Origin: Bacteroidota bacterium
GTDB taxonomy: Bacteria; Bacteroidota; Bacteroidia; JACPRZ01
Direction: 5' to 3'
Assembly: GCA_016193485.1 (NCBI GenBank)
Contig: JACPRZ010000015.1
Span: 1 to 64,000 of the forward strand
Length of the DNA stretch: 64,000 bases
Under the pieces are notes generated by a model. It had not been told where the DNA came from, ran no database searches, and worked only from the letters and a program-made list of their open reading frames with translations. This document shows positions 56,480-64,000 of this stretch, in pieces (the first letter of the stretch is position 1; every line of letters starts with the position of its first letter). The position numbers were made by a program, and so were the translations under genes.

Positions 56480-57583
56480 ATGAATGTGGATACTGATAAC
56501 AAGATAAAAATTGCATATATACATGGCCGGCCCGGACCCCATCCGATGCATCGGAAATTTGCTGAAAGTGTGAATGGTGAATTCCATTATGTCGATTTTA
56601 AATTGCGCTGGCAGGATAGAAATAAATCACCGATCTATCGATTGATCAGCTGGATTTTATGCGCTTTTAAATTCCCGAATAAAAAAAAATATGATATTTT
56701 TCTTGTGGATAACCTGCATTTCATGCCGGTTTTCATGAAGATATTCCGCCTAATCGGAAGAAACCAAAAAATCGTTGCTCACATGGGAAGCCATACACTT
56801 TACTTCATATATTCCCATCGCTTTTCTAAACTAAATGAGTGGATGCATATCCAGGCGCTTAAGCGTTACGATGCTTTGATTTGCGAAGGAAAAATGGCAG
56901 AATTTCTTGTAAGGAAAATTTTAAATGGCAAAACTCCTTTGATGTATACTGTTTTTATGGGAATTCCTGATGAACATTATCCTTCCGAAGAGAATATAAT
57001 GCCTGATTTATCGGGAAGAAACATCCTGTTTATAGGAAATGGTCCGGATGAATTCCGGTCATGGTATAAAGGTCTGGATCTGATTATTGCTGCATTTAAA
57101 ATCGCATTTTTAAAAGATCCCTTGCTTAAACTCACAATTGTTGGAAACTGGGATGAAAAAATCAGGAAGGAACTTACAGGGACGGTAGATATGAAAATAA
57201 AGAATTCTATCATTTTTACAGGAGAAGCAAAAAATTTGTCGAAATTTACCAGCCATGCAACTTTGTACTTACATTGCGCCAGGGGTGAGGCATTCGGAAT
57301 CACTATTCTTATTGCAATGGCTGCTGGCGTACCTGCTTTGGTTTCTGACTGGACAGGGGCGAAAGAGGTGGTTGAGCAGGTGGACGGAAGGTTAATCGTG
57401 CCGCTTGATGCCCGGATTATCGCAGAAAAAATTATTTGGTACTTCAATCTTCCCATATCGGAAAAAGAAAAATTATCAGTGAAAGGCAAAAATATTGCCA
57501 GGGTCTACACCGAAAAGAATGCAATTGATTATTATAAAGCAACGTTTAATAAACTGATACAAGATTCCGGGGTAGTTAAATGA
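56480..57583 (+). CDS. Glycosyltransferase family 4
   Basis: This 367-residue GT-B enzyme has a C-terminal domain with NILFIGNGPDEF, then LHCARGEAFGITILIAMAAGVP (glutamates of the EX7E region). The N-terminal domain has IAYIHGRPGPHPMHRK. It should add a sugar in the repeat unit. Its stop overlaps the next GT4 gene start as ATGA. Confidence 0.87.
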   Translation: MNVDTDNKIKIAYIHGRPGPHPMHRKFAESVNGEFHYVDFKLRWQDRNKSPIYRLISWILCAFKFPNKKKYDIFLVDNLHFMPVFMKIFRLIGRNQKIVAHMGSHTLYFIYSHRFSKLNEWMHIQALKRYDALICEGKMAEFLVRKILNGKTPLMYTVFMGIPDEHYPSEENIMPDLSGRNILFIGNGPDEFRSWYKGLDLIIAAFKIAFLKDPLLKLTIVGNWDEKIRKELTGTVDMKIKNSIIFTGEAKNLSKFTSHATLYLHCARGEAFGITILIAMAAGVPALVSDWTGAKEVVEQVDGRLIVPLDARIIAEKIIWYFNLPISEKEKLSVKGKNIARVYTEKNAIDYYKATFNKLIQDSGVVK

Positions 57584-58683
57584 ACATACTTTTTTATTAT
57601 CCGGATAAGGAACGTGCTGTTTCTCTTTCTTCTTTGATGATTGCATTCCGGAAACAAGGCCATCAGGTCTTTCTTCTCACGCATTCCATGGAGGGTAACT
57701 TACACCGGGAAGTAAAAAAACATGATGTAGGAACATTTTCTTATCCGATAAAAAAAAACATTTCATTTTTATTTTATTTGAAACATATATTATACCTGGC
57801 ATCATTTACCAGAAAGCATAACATTGATATAGTTTACTCGCATATTCAGAGGTCAAATTTCATTTCGGCATTTGCACAGTACCTTTCTCCTTCCCGGTTC
57901 ATCCTTTGCCGGCATCATTCTGATTGTGTATATGTGGATTATAATTTTACCGAACGCCTCTTTGATATAATAATTAACCGGTTGGGCAGAGAATTTATAG
58001 TGCCCTCACAAATGGTTTTGACTCAGGTTAAGATTAAGGAGAAGGTAAGGACAAAGAAGATTCACCTGATCCGTTATGGATACAATTTTGATGAATATTC
58101 AAAACCGGATCCAGATGAAGTACGGAAGATAAGGAATACCTATAATTGTAACCTGCTTTTAATTAAAGTGGCGAGGCTGATCCCTGAAAAACGGCATATT
58201 ATTCTTTTTAGGACTGTGAAAAACTTGGTTGAAAAAGGATATGATATAAAATTACTTGTTCCGTCTGACGGCAGGGAACGGGAGGTATTGCATAAATTCA
58301 TTGTGGACAACCATCTTGAGGATCATATTTATTTGCTGGGCTATCAGGATCACGTAATGAATCTGGTTGCAGCGTCCGACCTGGTGGTGCATGTTTCCTG
58401 CTCTGAAGCGAGCAATAATTTCATAAAAGAGGTTTCACTCCTTGAAAAACCGGTAATAGTTTGCAGTGGGGTTGGTGATTTTGATGAGTATATTACAGAC
58501 GGCTTAAATGGGATCAAAATTTCAAAAGATGCTTCTCCTGCCGAATTGGAAAATATTCTTGAGAAGGTATATTTGGATAAAATTGATATTCATACCTTGG
58601 GCAAAAAATTAAGGCAGGATGTTGTTCAACTTTTCGGTATTGATAATATTATTAAGAGTTATTCGGTTTTCCACGAAAATTAA
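57580..58683 (+). CDS. Glycosyltransferase family 4
   Basis: This 367-residue GT-B enzyme has the two Rossmann halves of family GT4. The C-terminal half includes LLLIKVARLIPEKRHIILF, LLGYQDHVMNLVAASDLVVHVS and CSEASNNFIKEVSLLEKPVI with the acidic residues of the donor site. It is coupled to the gene before it by ATGA. Confidence 0.87.
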   Translation: MNILFYYPDKERAVSLSSLMIAFRKQGHQVFLLTHSMEGNLHREVKKHDVGTFSYPIKKNISFLFYLKHILYLASFTRKHNIDIVYSHIQRSNFISAFAQYLSPSRFILCRHHSDCVYVDYNFTERLFDIIINRLGREFIVPSQMVLTQVKIKEKVRTKKIHLIRYGYNFDEYSKPDPDEVRKIRNTYNCNLLLIKVARLIPEKRHIILFRTVKNLVEKGYDIKLLVPSDGREREVLHKFIVDNHLEDHIYLLGYQDHVMNLVAASDLVVHVSCSEASNNFIKEVSLLEKPVIVCSGVGDFDEYITDGLNGIKISKDASPAELENILEKVYLDKIDIHTLGKKLRQDVVQLFGIDNIIKSYSVFHEN

Positions 58684-58716
58684 TGATGGTAATAAAATCA
58701 GCAATTAGTTAATGGA

Positions 58717-59679
58717 GTGAAGAAGTCCCGTATTAATAGTAGATCGAATGGTATCACCCTCATTTTGGGTGCGGGTTTCCTCGGAAAATCCATTTATTAC
58801 TCTTTATCCAAGCGGAACATCCCTGTTGTCTTATTTTCACGGAATCTCCCTGATGACTTGTTGCCGGGCAATTATTCGGGGCGTATTGAGGAAATCGAAA
58901 AACACAGTCATATTTTTGATCGGGTTACTACTGTCATTCATACCATTCACACTACCGTCCCTTATACCTCCTATCTGGATCCCGGTTACGACTATGAGTC
59001 CAATGTCATACCGTTTAGAAAATTCATTACGCAATGCACCAAAAGAGAAATCAGGAAATTTATCTACATTTCTTCGGGTGGAGCAATTTACGGAAAACCT
59101 GTGGGGAAAAACGATATAGTAACGGAAAAATTCCGTACAAAACCTATTTCCGCTTATGGTAAATCAAAACTTGCCAATGAAATTTATTTACTCTCGAAAA
59201 AAAAATATTTTGCCGATGGCATTATCATTCTGAGACCCTCCAATGTATATGGCATCGGGCAGAACCTTTCTGTACCCCAGGGAATTGTCGGAAAGATGTT
59301 CAGTGCCGCATTATCAAATAACTGCATCGAAGTATGGGGAGACGGCAATTCAAAAAAAGATTATTTATACATGGAGGATTTTGTGTCCGGAATAAACCAA
59401 ATCCTTAATAATAATATCCAAAAAATCCAGGTGATATACAATATTTCTTCCGGGAAATCATATTCAATAAATGAAATAATCAAAATGATTGAAATAATTA
59501 CAAAAAGGAAAATAAAAATTATTTATGGAGATAGGAAAAAATTTGATGTTGATTCAATTTCTTTATCCAACAAACTCTTTTCCAAAACCTTCAAATGGCA
59601 ACCTAAGTGGGATATGAAGCAGGGATTGCAGCATCTATTCGAATTAATGAAAAATCTAAATAATCATTATGAATATTAA
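58717..59679 (+). CDS. NAD-dependent epimerase/dehydratase (SDR)
   Basis: This 320-residue extended SDR has ITLILGAGFLGKS (about 13-25), FIYISSGGAIYGKP, and YxxxK in YGKSKLANE. The likely start is GTG (58717), as the nearest ATG is out of frame. It overlaps the next gene by 11 bp. It probably makes or converts a nucleotide sugar for this locus. Confidence 0.85.
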   Translation: MKKSRINSRSNGITLILGAGFLGKSIYYSLSKRNIPVVLFSRNLPDDLLPGNYSGRIEEIEKHSHIFDRVTTVIHTIHTTVPYTSYLDPGYDYESNVIPFRKFITQCTKREIRKFIYISSGGAIYGKPVGKNDIVTEKFRTKPISAYGKSKLANEIYLLSKKKYFADGIIILRPSNVYGIGQNLSVPQGIVGKMFSAALSNNCIEVWGDGNSKKDYLYMEDFVSGINQILNNNIQKIQVIYNISSGKSYSINEIIKMIEIITKRKIKIIYGDRKKFDVDSISLSNKLFSKTFKWQPKWDMKQGLQHLFELMKNLNNHYEY

Positions 59680-61633
59680 ATTAAGCGTAGCATTTACTAC
59701 CTACAATCACGAAAAATACCTTTCACAATCCCTCGATAGCATCCTTTCCCAGAAAGTTAACTTTAATTATGAAATTGTGCTTGGGGAAGATGCTTCGAAG
59801 GACCGTACGAGGGAAATTGCTGAAAATTACCGAAAAAAATATCCTGGTATTATTCGTGCTGTTTATCGTGACCATAATTTGGGATACACAGTAAATTTTG
59901 ATGGTATATTAAAGCAATGCAGGGGGGAATATATTGCAATTTTTGATGGTGATGACATCATGCTTCCGGGTAAACTCCAGCGACAGGTTGATTTTCTGGA
60001 TAGCCATCCTGACTATGTTATGGTCGGACATGATGTCCGGGTTTTTGAAAATGAAAATGGCAAAACAATAAGCATTGCATCCCCTGGCGTGATAAAAGAA
60101 TTTTATGTTCTTGAGGACGTGATTAAACACGGCAGTTTCATCGGAAATTGTTCAAAAATGTTCCGGGCAAAGTGCCTCCCGGCTGAAGGGATCGATCACC
60201 GGATAAAATATATTGCCGATTGGTATCTTACGATGAAAATTGCAAAATTCGGGAAAATCGGATACCTGCCTGAAATTTTATCTGACTACCGCTGGCACGC
60301 TGAAAGCATAATGCGCAATCTCAGGGGCAAAGATCATTTTGCAGATAAAATGTTAATTATTGAATTAATCAATAAACAATTGAATTATAAATACGAAAAA
60401 CTCTTTAACAGGCAAAAGGCCTACGCTTTTCTCGTATATGGCATTAATGAACTTTTAGAACACAACATTTCATCTGCCAGGGCTAAGATATTTCAAAGTT
60501 TTAAAGAAAAATACAATTATTCCTTTAGTCAGTTTTTTTACCTCGTTGTGGCATTTTCACCCAAGCCGTTAAGAACTTCCTTGCTTCGGCTTCGTAATCA
60601 GTACAATCACCCGATACAACCTGTTTCGGAAAAACCGGTTGGCCAAAAGATCCTTTCGCCTTCTGGGAACAGGAAGCAATCACAATCCGGAATGGAAACA
60701 AAAACAAGAAAAATCACTGTTTTATTATTTCATCGGATTCATCCTGTACGGGATCTCCTGTGGGACCCTATGGACCCTTTGGTTTTTGAAAATATTATTA
60801 TTTACCTTAAAAAAAATTTTTCAATTATTCCGCTTGAGCCTTACCTTCTTGGATTGAGTTCTGCAGCATTCTCAAAACCATTATGCGCTGTTACGTTTGA
60901 TGACGGGTATAAAGATTTTATCCACTATGCTTTGCCTGTTTTGAATAAACATCAGGTTCCTGCTTCCGTTTACATAATTACCAATTCGGTTAATCAGGGG
61001 ATACCTCCCTGGACATATATCCGGAACCATTTGTTCCTTAATACTTCAAAATTGAATCTTAATATAAATACGGAGGGTTTCCCCACCGAACTCCAAAATA
61101 CGGGTTGGAAAACCAGGGAAGAACGGATTGTATATGCCAAAAAGTTTAATTTGTTTTTAAAAACTTTGTCCGAGGGGAAAAGAATAGAAATTAACCAGCA
61201 AATCAATGATCAGTTTAATGATGTTCCGCTGCCGGATGGCATTATGATGAATTGGGATGATATCAGGGAAATTAGTAACCATAATTGTATCATCGGTTCC
61301 CATTCGGCCGGGCACCCGGTGCTTTCCAAAATTTTATCGAAAGATGAATTATTGACGGAATTGAAGGAATCTGCCGAAGCCATCGAAAAAAATACCGGTT
61401 TGTTCCCATATTCAATTTCATATCCCTTCGGTTTCTATAACAATGAGGTGATTAAATGTTCAAAAGAAGTCGGCTACAAAATCGGGTTAACGGTCAATCC
61501 GGTTCCCTATAATTCCTCATTGCATAATCATTATGAAGTGCCGAGAATAGAACTTTACAATGAACCATTTCTAAAGACATGGCTCAGGGTTAATAACATC
61601 ATGCCTGCTATAAAACGAATATTTTCTCATTAA
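59669..61633 (+). CDS. Glycosyltransferase family 2 fused to NodB-like polysaccharide deacetylase
   Basis: This 654-residue protein joins two enzymes. The GT2 part (about 1-235) has LSVAFTTYNHEKYLSQ, LGEDASKDRT and IFDGDDIM. A linker (about 315-355) is rich in Pro, Ser, Gly and Gln. The NodB part (about 355-650) has TFDDG (about 409-413, metal-binding Asp pair), the His motif HSAGHP (about 545-550) and SYPFGFYNNEVI. A coupled transfer-then-deacetylation of an N-acetyl sugar is likely. It is one open frame without a stop between the domains. Confidence 0.9.
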   Translation: MNIKLSVAFTTYNHEKYLSQSLDSILSQKVNFNYEIVLGEDASKDRTREIAENYRKKYPGIIRAVYRDHNLGYTVNFDGILKQCRGEYIAIFDGDDIMLPGKLQRQVDFLDSHPDYVMVGHDVRVFENENGKTISIASPGVIKEFYVLEDVIKHGSFIGNCSKMFRAKCLPAEGIDHRIKYIADWYLTMKIAKFGKIGYLPEILSDYRWHAESIMRNLRGKDHFADKMLIIELINKQLNYKYEKLFNRQKAYAFLVYGINELLEHNISSARAKIFQSFKEKYNYSFSQFFYLVVAFSPKPLRTSLLRLRNQYNHPIQPVSEKPVGQKILSPSGNRKQSQSGMETKTRKITVLLFHRIHPVRDLLWDPMDPLVFENIIIYLKKNFSIIPLEPYLLGLSSAAFSKPLCAVTFDDGYKDFIHYALPVLNKHQVPASVYIITNSVNQGIPPWTYIRNHLFLNTSKLNLNINTEGFPTELQNTGWKTREERIVYAKKFNLFLKTLSEGKRIEINQQINDQFNDVPLPDGIMMNWDDIREISNHNCIIGSHSAGHPVLSKILSKDELLTELKESAEAIEKNTGLFPYSISYPFGFYNNEVIKCSKEVGYKIGLTVNPVPYNSSLHNHYEVPRIELYNEPFLKTWLRVNNIMPAIKRIFSH

Positions 61634-61649
61634 TTTAAAATAAATTTTC

Positions 61650-62402
61650 ATGATTTCTCTTACCACTCATAAAATTCTCTTTTTTACGCGAAAAGAGTTT
61701 TGGTTTTATGATGGGGAAAAAATCAATGAGGGTACATATAATGTATTCTCCGCGGCAAAAAAAATATATGACCGGCACAGTAAATATTTTACTAAATATC
61801 GGACTACGCAGATTGATCTTTTTAAGGCCGAAAGTGAGTTATTGAAAGCAATTCATCCCCGGCTTAGATATGATATCCGTCTTGCGGAAAAAAAGAAGAT
61901 GGAATTTGTCGCCATAGCGGACCCAACGGAAACAGAGTGTGTCGAAATTACGAATCATTTTAATCTATTTATAAAAAGCAAACCAATAACCCCGATGGCA
62001 AAACGGTGGTTGCTATCGGTCCGGAAATCCGGAAAATTATTCATAACGAAAATCAAGTTTAACAACGAAAATGTAGTGACTCACATATTCATCATCAACG
62101 GGAATGTAGTTCTTAATACCCAAAGTTTTATTAATCCTTTTTTCACCATTGATGATATCTTAAAATTTGCCAATAAACTGCTGCACTGGAAGGATATTAT
62201 GTATTTTAAGGAAATGGGGTTTCGCTACTATAATTTCGGCCCTGTCAGCGATCAACTAAAAGGGATAACACAATTTAAAACCAATTTCGGAGGCGGGGAG
62301 GAAGAATATTATCGTTATATTATTGCCAATCCGTTTATTTTTTCGTTGGTTACTATGTTAAAAAAATTAATCCATATTAAAAATACCATACACACACATT
62401 AA
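61650..62402 (+). CDS. FemAB-like GNAT acyltransferase
   Basis: This 250-residue protein matches the GNAT/FemAB-like superfamily (PF13480-type) by its RLRYDIRLAEKKKMEF block (about 71-86) and the C-terminal GFRYYNFGPVSDQLKGITQF and KTNFGGGEEEYY blocks. Only one GNAT-like unit is present, shorter than FemX. It may transfer an acyl or aminoacyl group onto an amino sugar, perhaps freed by the deacetylase in the gene just before it. The fine assignment is uncertain. Confidence 0.65.
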   Translation: MISLTTHKILFFTRKEFWFYDGEKINEGTYNVFSAAKKIYDRHSKYFTKYRTTQIDLFKAESELLKAIHPRLRYDIRLAEKKKMEFVAIADPTETECVEITNHFNLFIKSKPITPMAKRWLLSVRKSGKLFITKIKFNNENVVTHIFIINGNVVLNTQSFINPFFTIDDILKFANKLLHWKDIMYFKEMGFRYYNFGPVSDQLKGITQFKTNFGGGEEEYYRYIIANPFIFSLVTMLKKLIHIKNTIHTH

Positions 62403-62407
62403 TAGGC

Positions 62408-64000
62408 ATGTGCGGCATAGCAGGATATTATTCACTGAATCATAAATTACCGGACGAACAGTTACGAAAAATGACTGATTCGCTTACGCACCGGGGACCC
62501 GACTCAGAGGGTTACTGTACCGATGAAACAGTTTCGCTTGGCGTTAAACGGCTGCGCATCATTGACCTCACATCCAATTCTGATCAGCCGGCATATTCAA
62601 CGGATGGAAGGTATGTAATCATTTTCAATGGAGAGGTGTATAATTTCCATGAGATTCTGAATGAAATAAAATCAAATGTACCCCCGGATAAATTTTCTTT
62701 CCATGCTGTATCTGAATGTCGTATCCTTATTGAGGCCTTCACACTTTGGGGACCATCATTTGTTCATAAACTGAATGGCATGTTTGCCATTGCCATTTAT
62801 GATAAAATGGAAAAATCGTTGTATTTGTTTTTAGACCGGTTTGGAATAAAACCTCTTCACTATTTCTGGAACGGTTCCCGCTTTGCATTTGCTTCAGAGA
62901 TCAAAGCATTATTGACGCTGCCTTTTATAGAGAATACAATAGATGGTCACGCCATATGTCAATACCTTAATTCAGGATTTATTCCTGCACCTAAGAGTAT
63001 TTATAAAAGCATTAATAAGATACTCCCCGGGACCTTCCTTAAACTTCATAATAATATCTGCTCCCGGGAACGGTATTGGTCACCGGAATCCTGCTTTCGT
63101 GATGACATCATAAAGGATGAAACCCATGCCCTCGTGCAACTAAGCGAACTGCTTAAAAGTTCGGTCCTTTACCAGTTGAACAGTGATGTTACAACCGGAA
63201 TCTTTTTAAGCGGGGGAATTGACTCATCCCTGATTACAGCAAAAGCAAGAAACCTTTCAAGCGTAAAAGTAAACACCTATTCAATCGGCTTTGAGGATGA
63301 AGAGTTCAGTGAACTGATTCACGCCCGCTCTATTTCCCGTCATCTTGGCACTAACCATCATGAGTTTATTGTTTCACAGAAAAATGCCTTGCCTTTGGTA
63401 GATGAAATTCTGGACCTATTTGATGAACCCTTTGCCGATGTCTCTGCAATTCCGATGCAGTTACTGGCAAAATTTGCCAGGTTATCAGCCACCGTGGTAT
63501 TATCAGGTGAAGGAGCCGATGAACTTTTCTTTGGGTATGGCGCGTATCGCTGGGCTAAACGGCTTGATAATCCATTCTTGCGGCTGGCCCGTAAACCGAT
63601 AAGGGCAATTTTATCAAAAATGGATACGCGTTATAAACGGGCAGCAAAACTTTTTGAATTTGAAAATAATGACGGGTTGCATAATCATATATTTTCACAG
63701 GAACAGTATTTTTTTTCGCTGAAAGAACTGGATGAAAATATTCTTACCGGGAATATTAAACCGTTTTTGTCGCAAAACGAAATTGAAAATAATTTTCCCG
63801 ATGGGGTACAATGTAAAAAAAGAAAACTTATCCCGCAGGAATTACAGGCATTGTTTGATTTAAAACAATATTTACCCAACGATTTACTGGTGCAGGCAGA
63901 CAGAACCAGCATGAGTTGTTCTGTCGAGATGAGAGTTCCCTTCCTTGACCACCGGCTTGTTGAGTTTGCAATAAACCTTTCTCCTTCACTTAAAATAAAA
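62408..64000 (+). CDS. asnB: Asparagine synthase (glutamine-hydrolysing), cut at window end
   Basis: The first 531 codons are visible and the gene runs off the window. The N-terminal glutaminase begins MCGIAGYYS with catalytic Cys2 and THRGPDSEG (about 27-35). The synthetase domain has the ATP pyrophosphatase loop FLSGGIDSSLI (about 264-274), SGEGADELFFGYG and RTSMSCSVEMRVPFLDHRL. In polysaccharide loci, AsnB-like enzymes often amidate carboxyl groups of sugar acids, which may be its role here. True asparagine synthesis is the alternative. It starts 6 bp after the acyltransferase stop. Confidence 0.93.
   Translation, partial: MCGIAGYYSLNHKLPDEQLRKMTDSLTHRGPDSEGYCTDETVSLGVKRLRIIDLTSNSDQPAYSTDGRYVIIFNGEVYNFHEILNEIKSNVPPDKFSFHAVSECRILIEAFTLWGPSFVHKLNGMFAIAIYDKMEKSLYLFLDRFGIKPLHYFWNGSRFAFASEIKALLTLPFIENTIDGHAICQYLNSGFIPAPKSIYKSINKILPGTFLKLHNNICSRERYWSPESCFRDDIIKDETHALVQLSELLKSSVLYQLNSDVTTGIFLSGGIDSSLITAKARNLSSVKVNTYSIGFEDEEFSELIHARSISRHLGTNHHEFIVSQKNALPLVDEILDLFDEPFADVSAIPMQLLAKFARLSATVVLSGEGADELFFGYGAYRWAKRLDNPFLRLARKPIRAILSKMDTRYKRAAKLFEFENNDGLHNHIFSQEQYFFSLKELDENILTGNIKPFLSQNEIENNFPDGVQCKKRKLIPQELQALFDLKQYLPNDLLVQADRTSMSCSVEMRVPFLDHRLVEFAINLSPSLKIK

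Noticed and set aside
56977-57489. 170-codon frame antisense to a GT4 gene
   Set aside because: Shadow of the GT4 gene; no recognisable domain.
59669-61633. Two genes falsely joined
   Set aside because: The frame is continuous with no stop, and a plausible linker joins both domains; a sequencing error is not needed.

Overview
This is a 64 kb piece of a Bacteroidota chromosome. Several independent signs agree: four secreted proteins carry type IX secretion (T9SS) C-terminal sorting domains, candidate promoters have the TAnnTTTG -7 box of this phylum, Shine-Dalgarno sequences are mostly weak, and typical Bacteroidota gene orders occur (rpsU-xerC-hpf-tRNAs; a split 5'-nucleotidase; a sodium symporter with a MetS-like small subunit). 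Genus and order cannot be read from the window. No insertion sequence, prophage or CRISPR array was seen.

Left part (1-9.3 kb, all minus strand): a tRNA-Thr and a cut tRNA-Tyr lie downstream of hpf, xerC and rpsU, probably on the way to tuf. Then come acyl-CoA dehydrogenase, apt, a helix-hairpin-helix membrane protein, the symporter pair, a TPR/SpoIIE-phosphatase sensor and a YbgC-like thioesterase. From 9.5 to 13.5 kb the plus strand carries the two halves of a 5'-nucleotidase, dnaA and a low-molecular-weight tyrosine phosphatase.

Middle part (13.4-36.2 kb, mostly minus strand): an MsbA-like exporter, two LtaS-type membrane phosphotransferases on either side of purB, a FAH hydrolase, a DEDDh exonuclease, the thrS-infC-rpmI-rplT operon, a HEPN/MNT pair, a DUF4159 protein with an RmlD-like reductase, two PspC proteins, rpsT, a Uma2 protein, an M36 metalloprotease and rsmI. 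The one plus-strand gene is a long beta-propeller T9SS protein. The spacers here are unusual: short-period repeat arrays that supply stop codons, ATTCGTA boxes ahead of five genes, near-identical hairpins and one three-way-junction fold.

Right part (36.3-64 kb, plus strand): a surface-polysaccharide locus. Wzc comes first, followed by an opposing PKD/LamG T9SS gene. A second promoter region with two abutting palindromes then leads into a collinear, often overlapping run: rfbF, rfbG, an RmlC-like epimerase, a TylC3-like C-methyltransferase, a hexapeptide acetyltransferase, a reductase and a CmcI-like O-methyltransferase. The predicted product is a CDP-linked, methyl-branched 6-deoxy sugar. Next are the Wzx flippase, glycosyltransferases, methyltransferases, SDR enzymes, a GT2-NodB fusion, a FemAB-like acyltransferase and an asparagine synthetase cut by the window end. 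Wza, an initiating phosphoglycosyltransferase and an obvious Wzy are not in the window.

The most unusual points are the branched-sugar cassette, the GT2-deacetylase fusion, the structured spacer between purB and its neighbour, repeat arrays that form the ends of genes, and non-AUG starts, including a probable AUA for infC.
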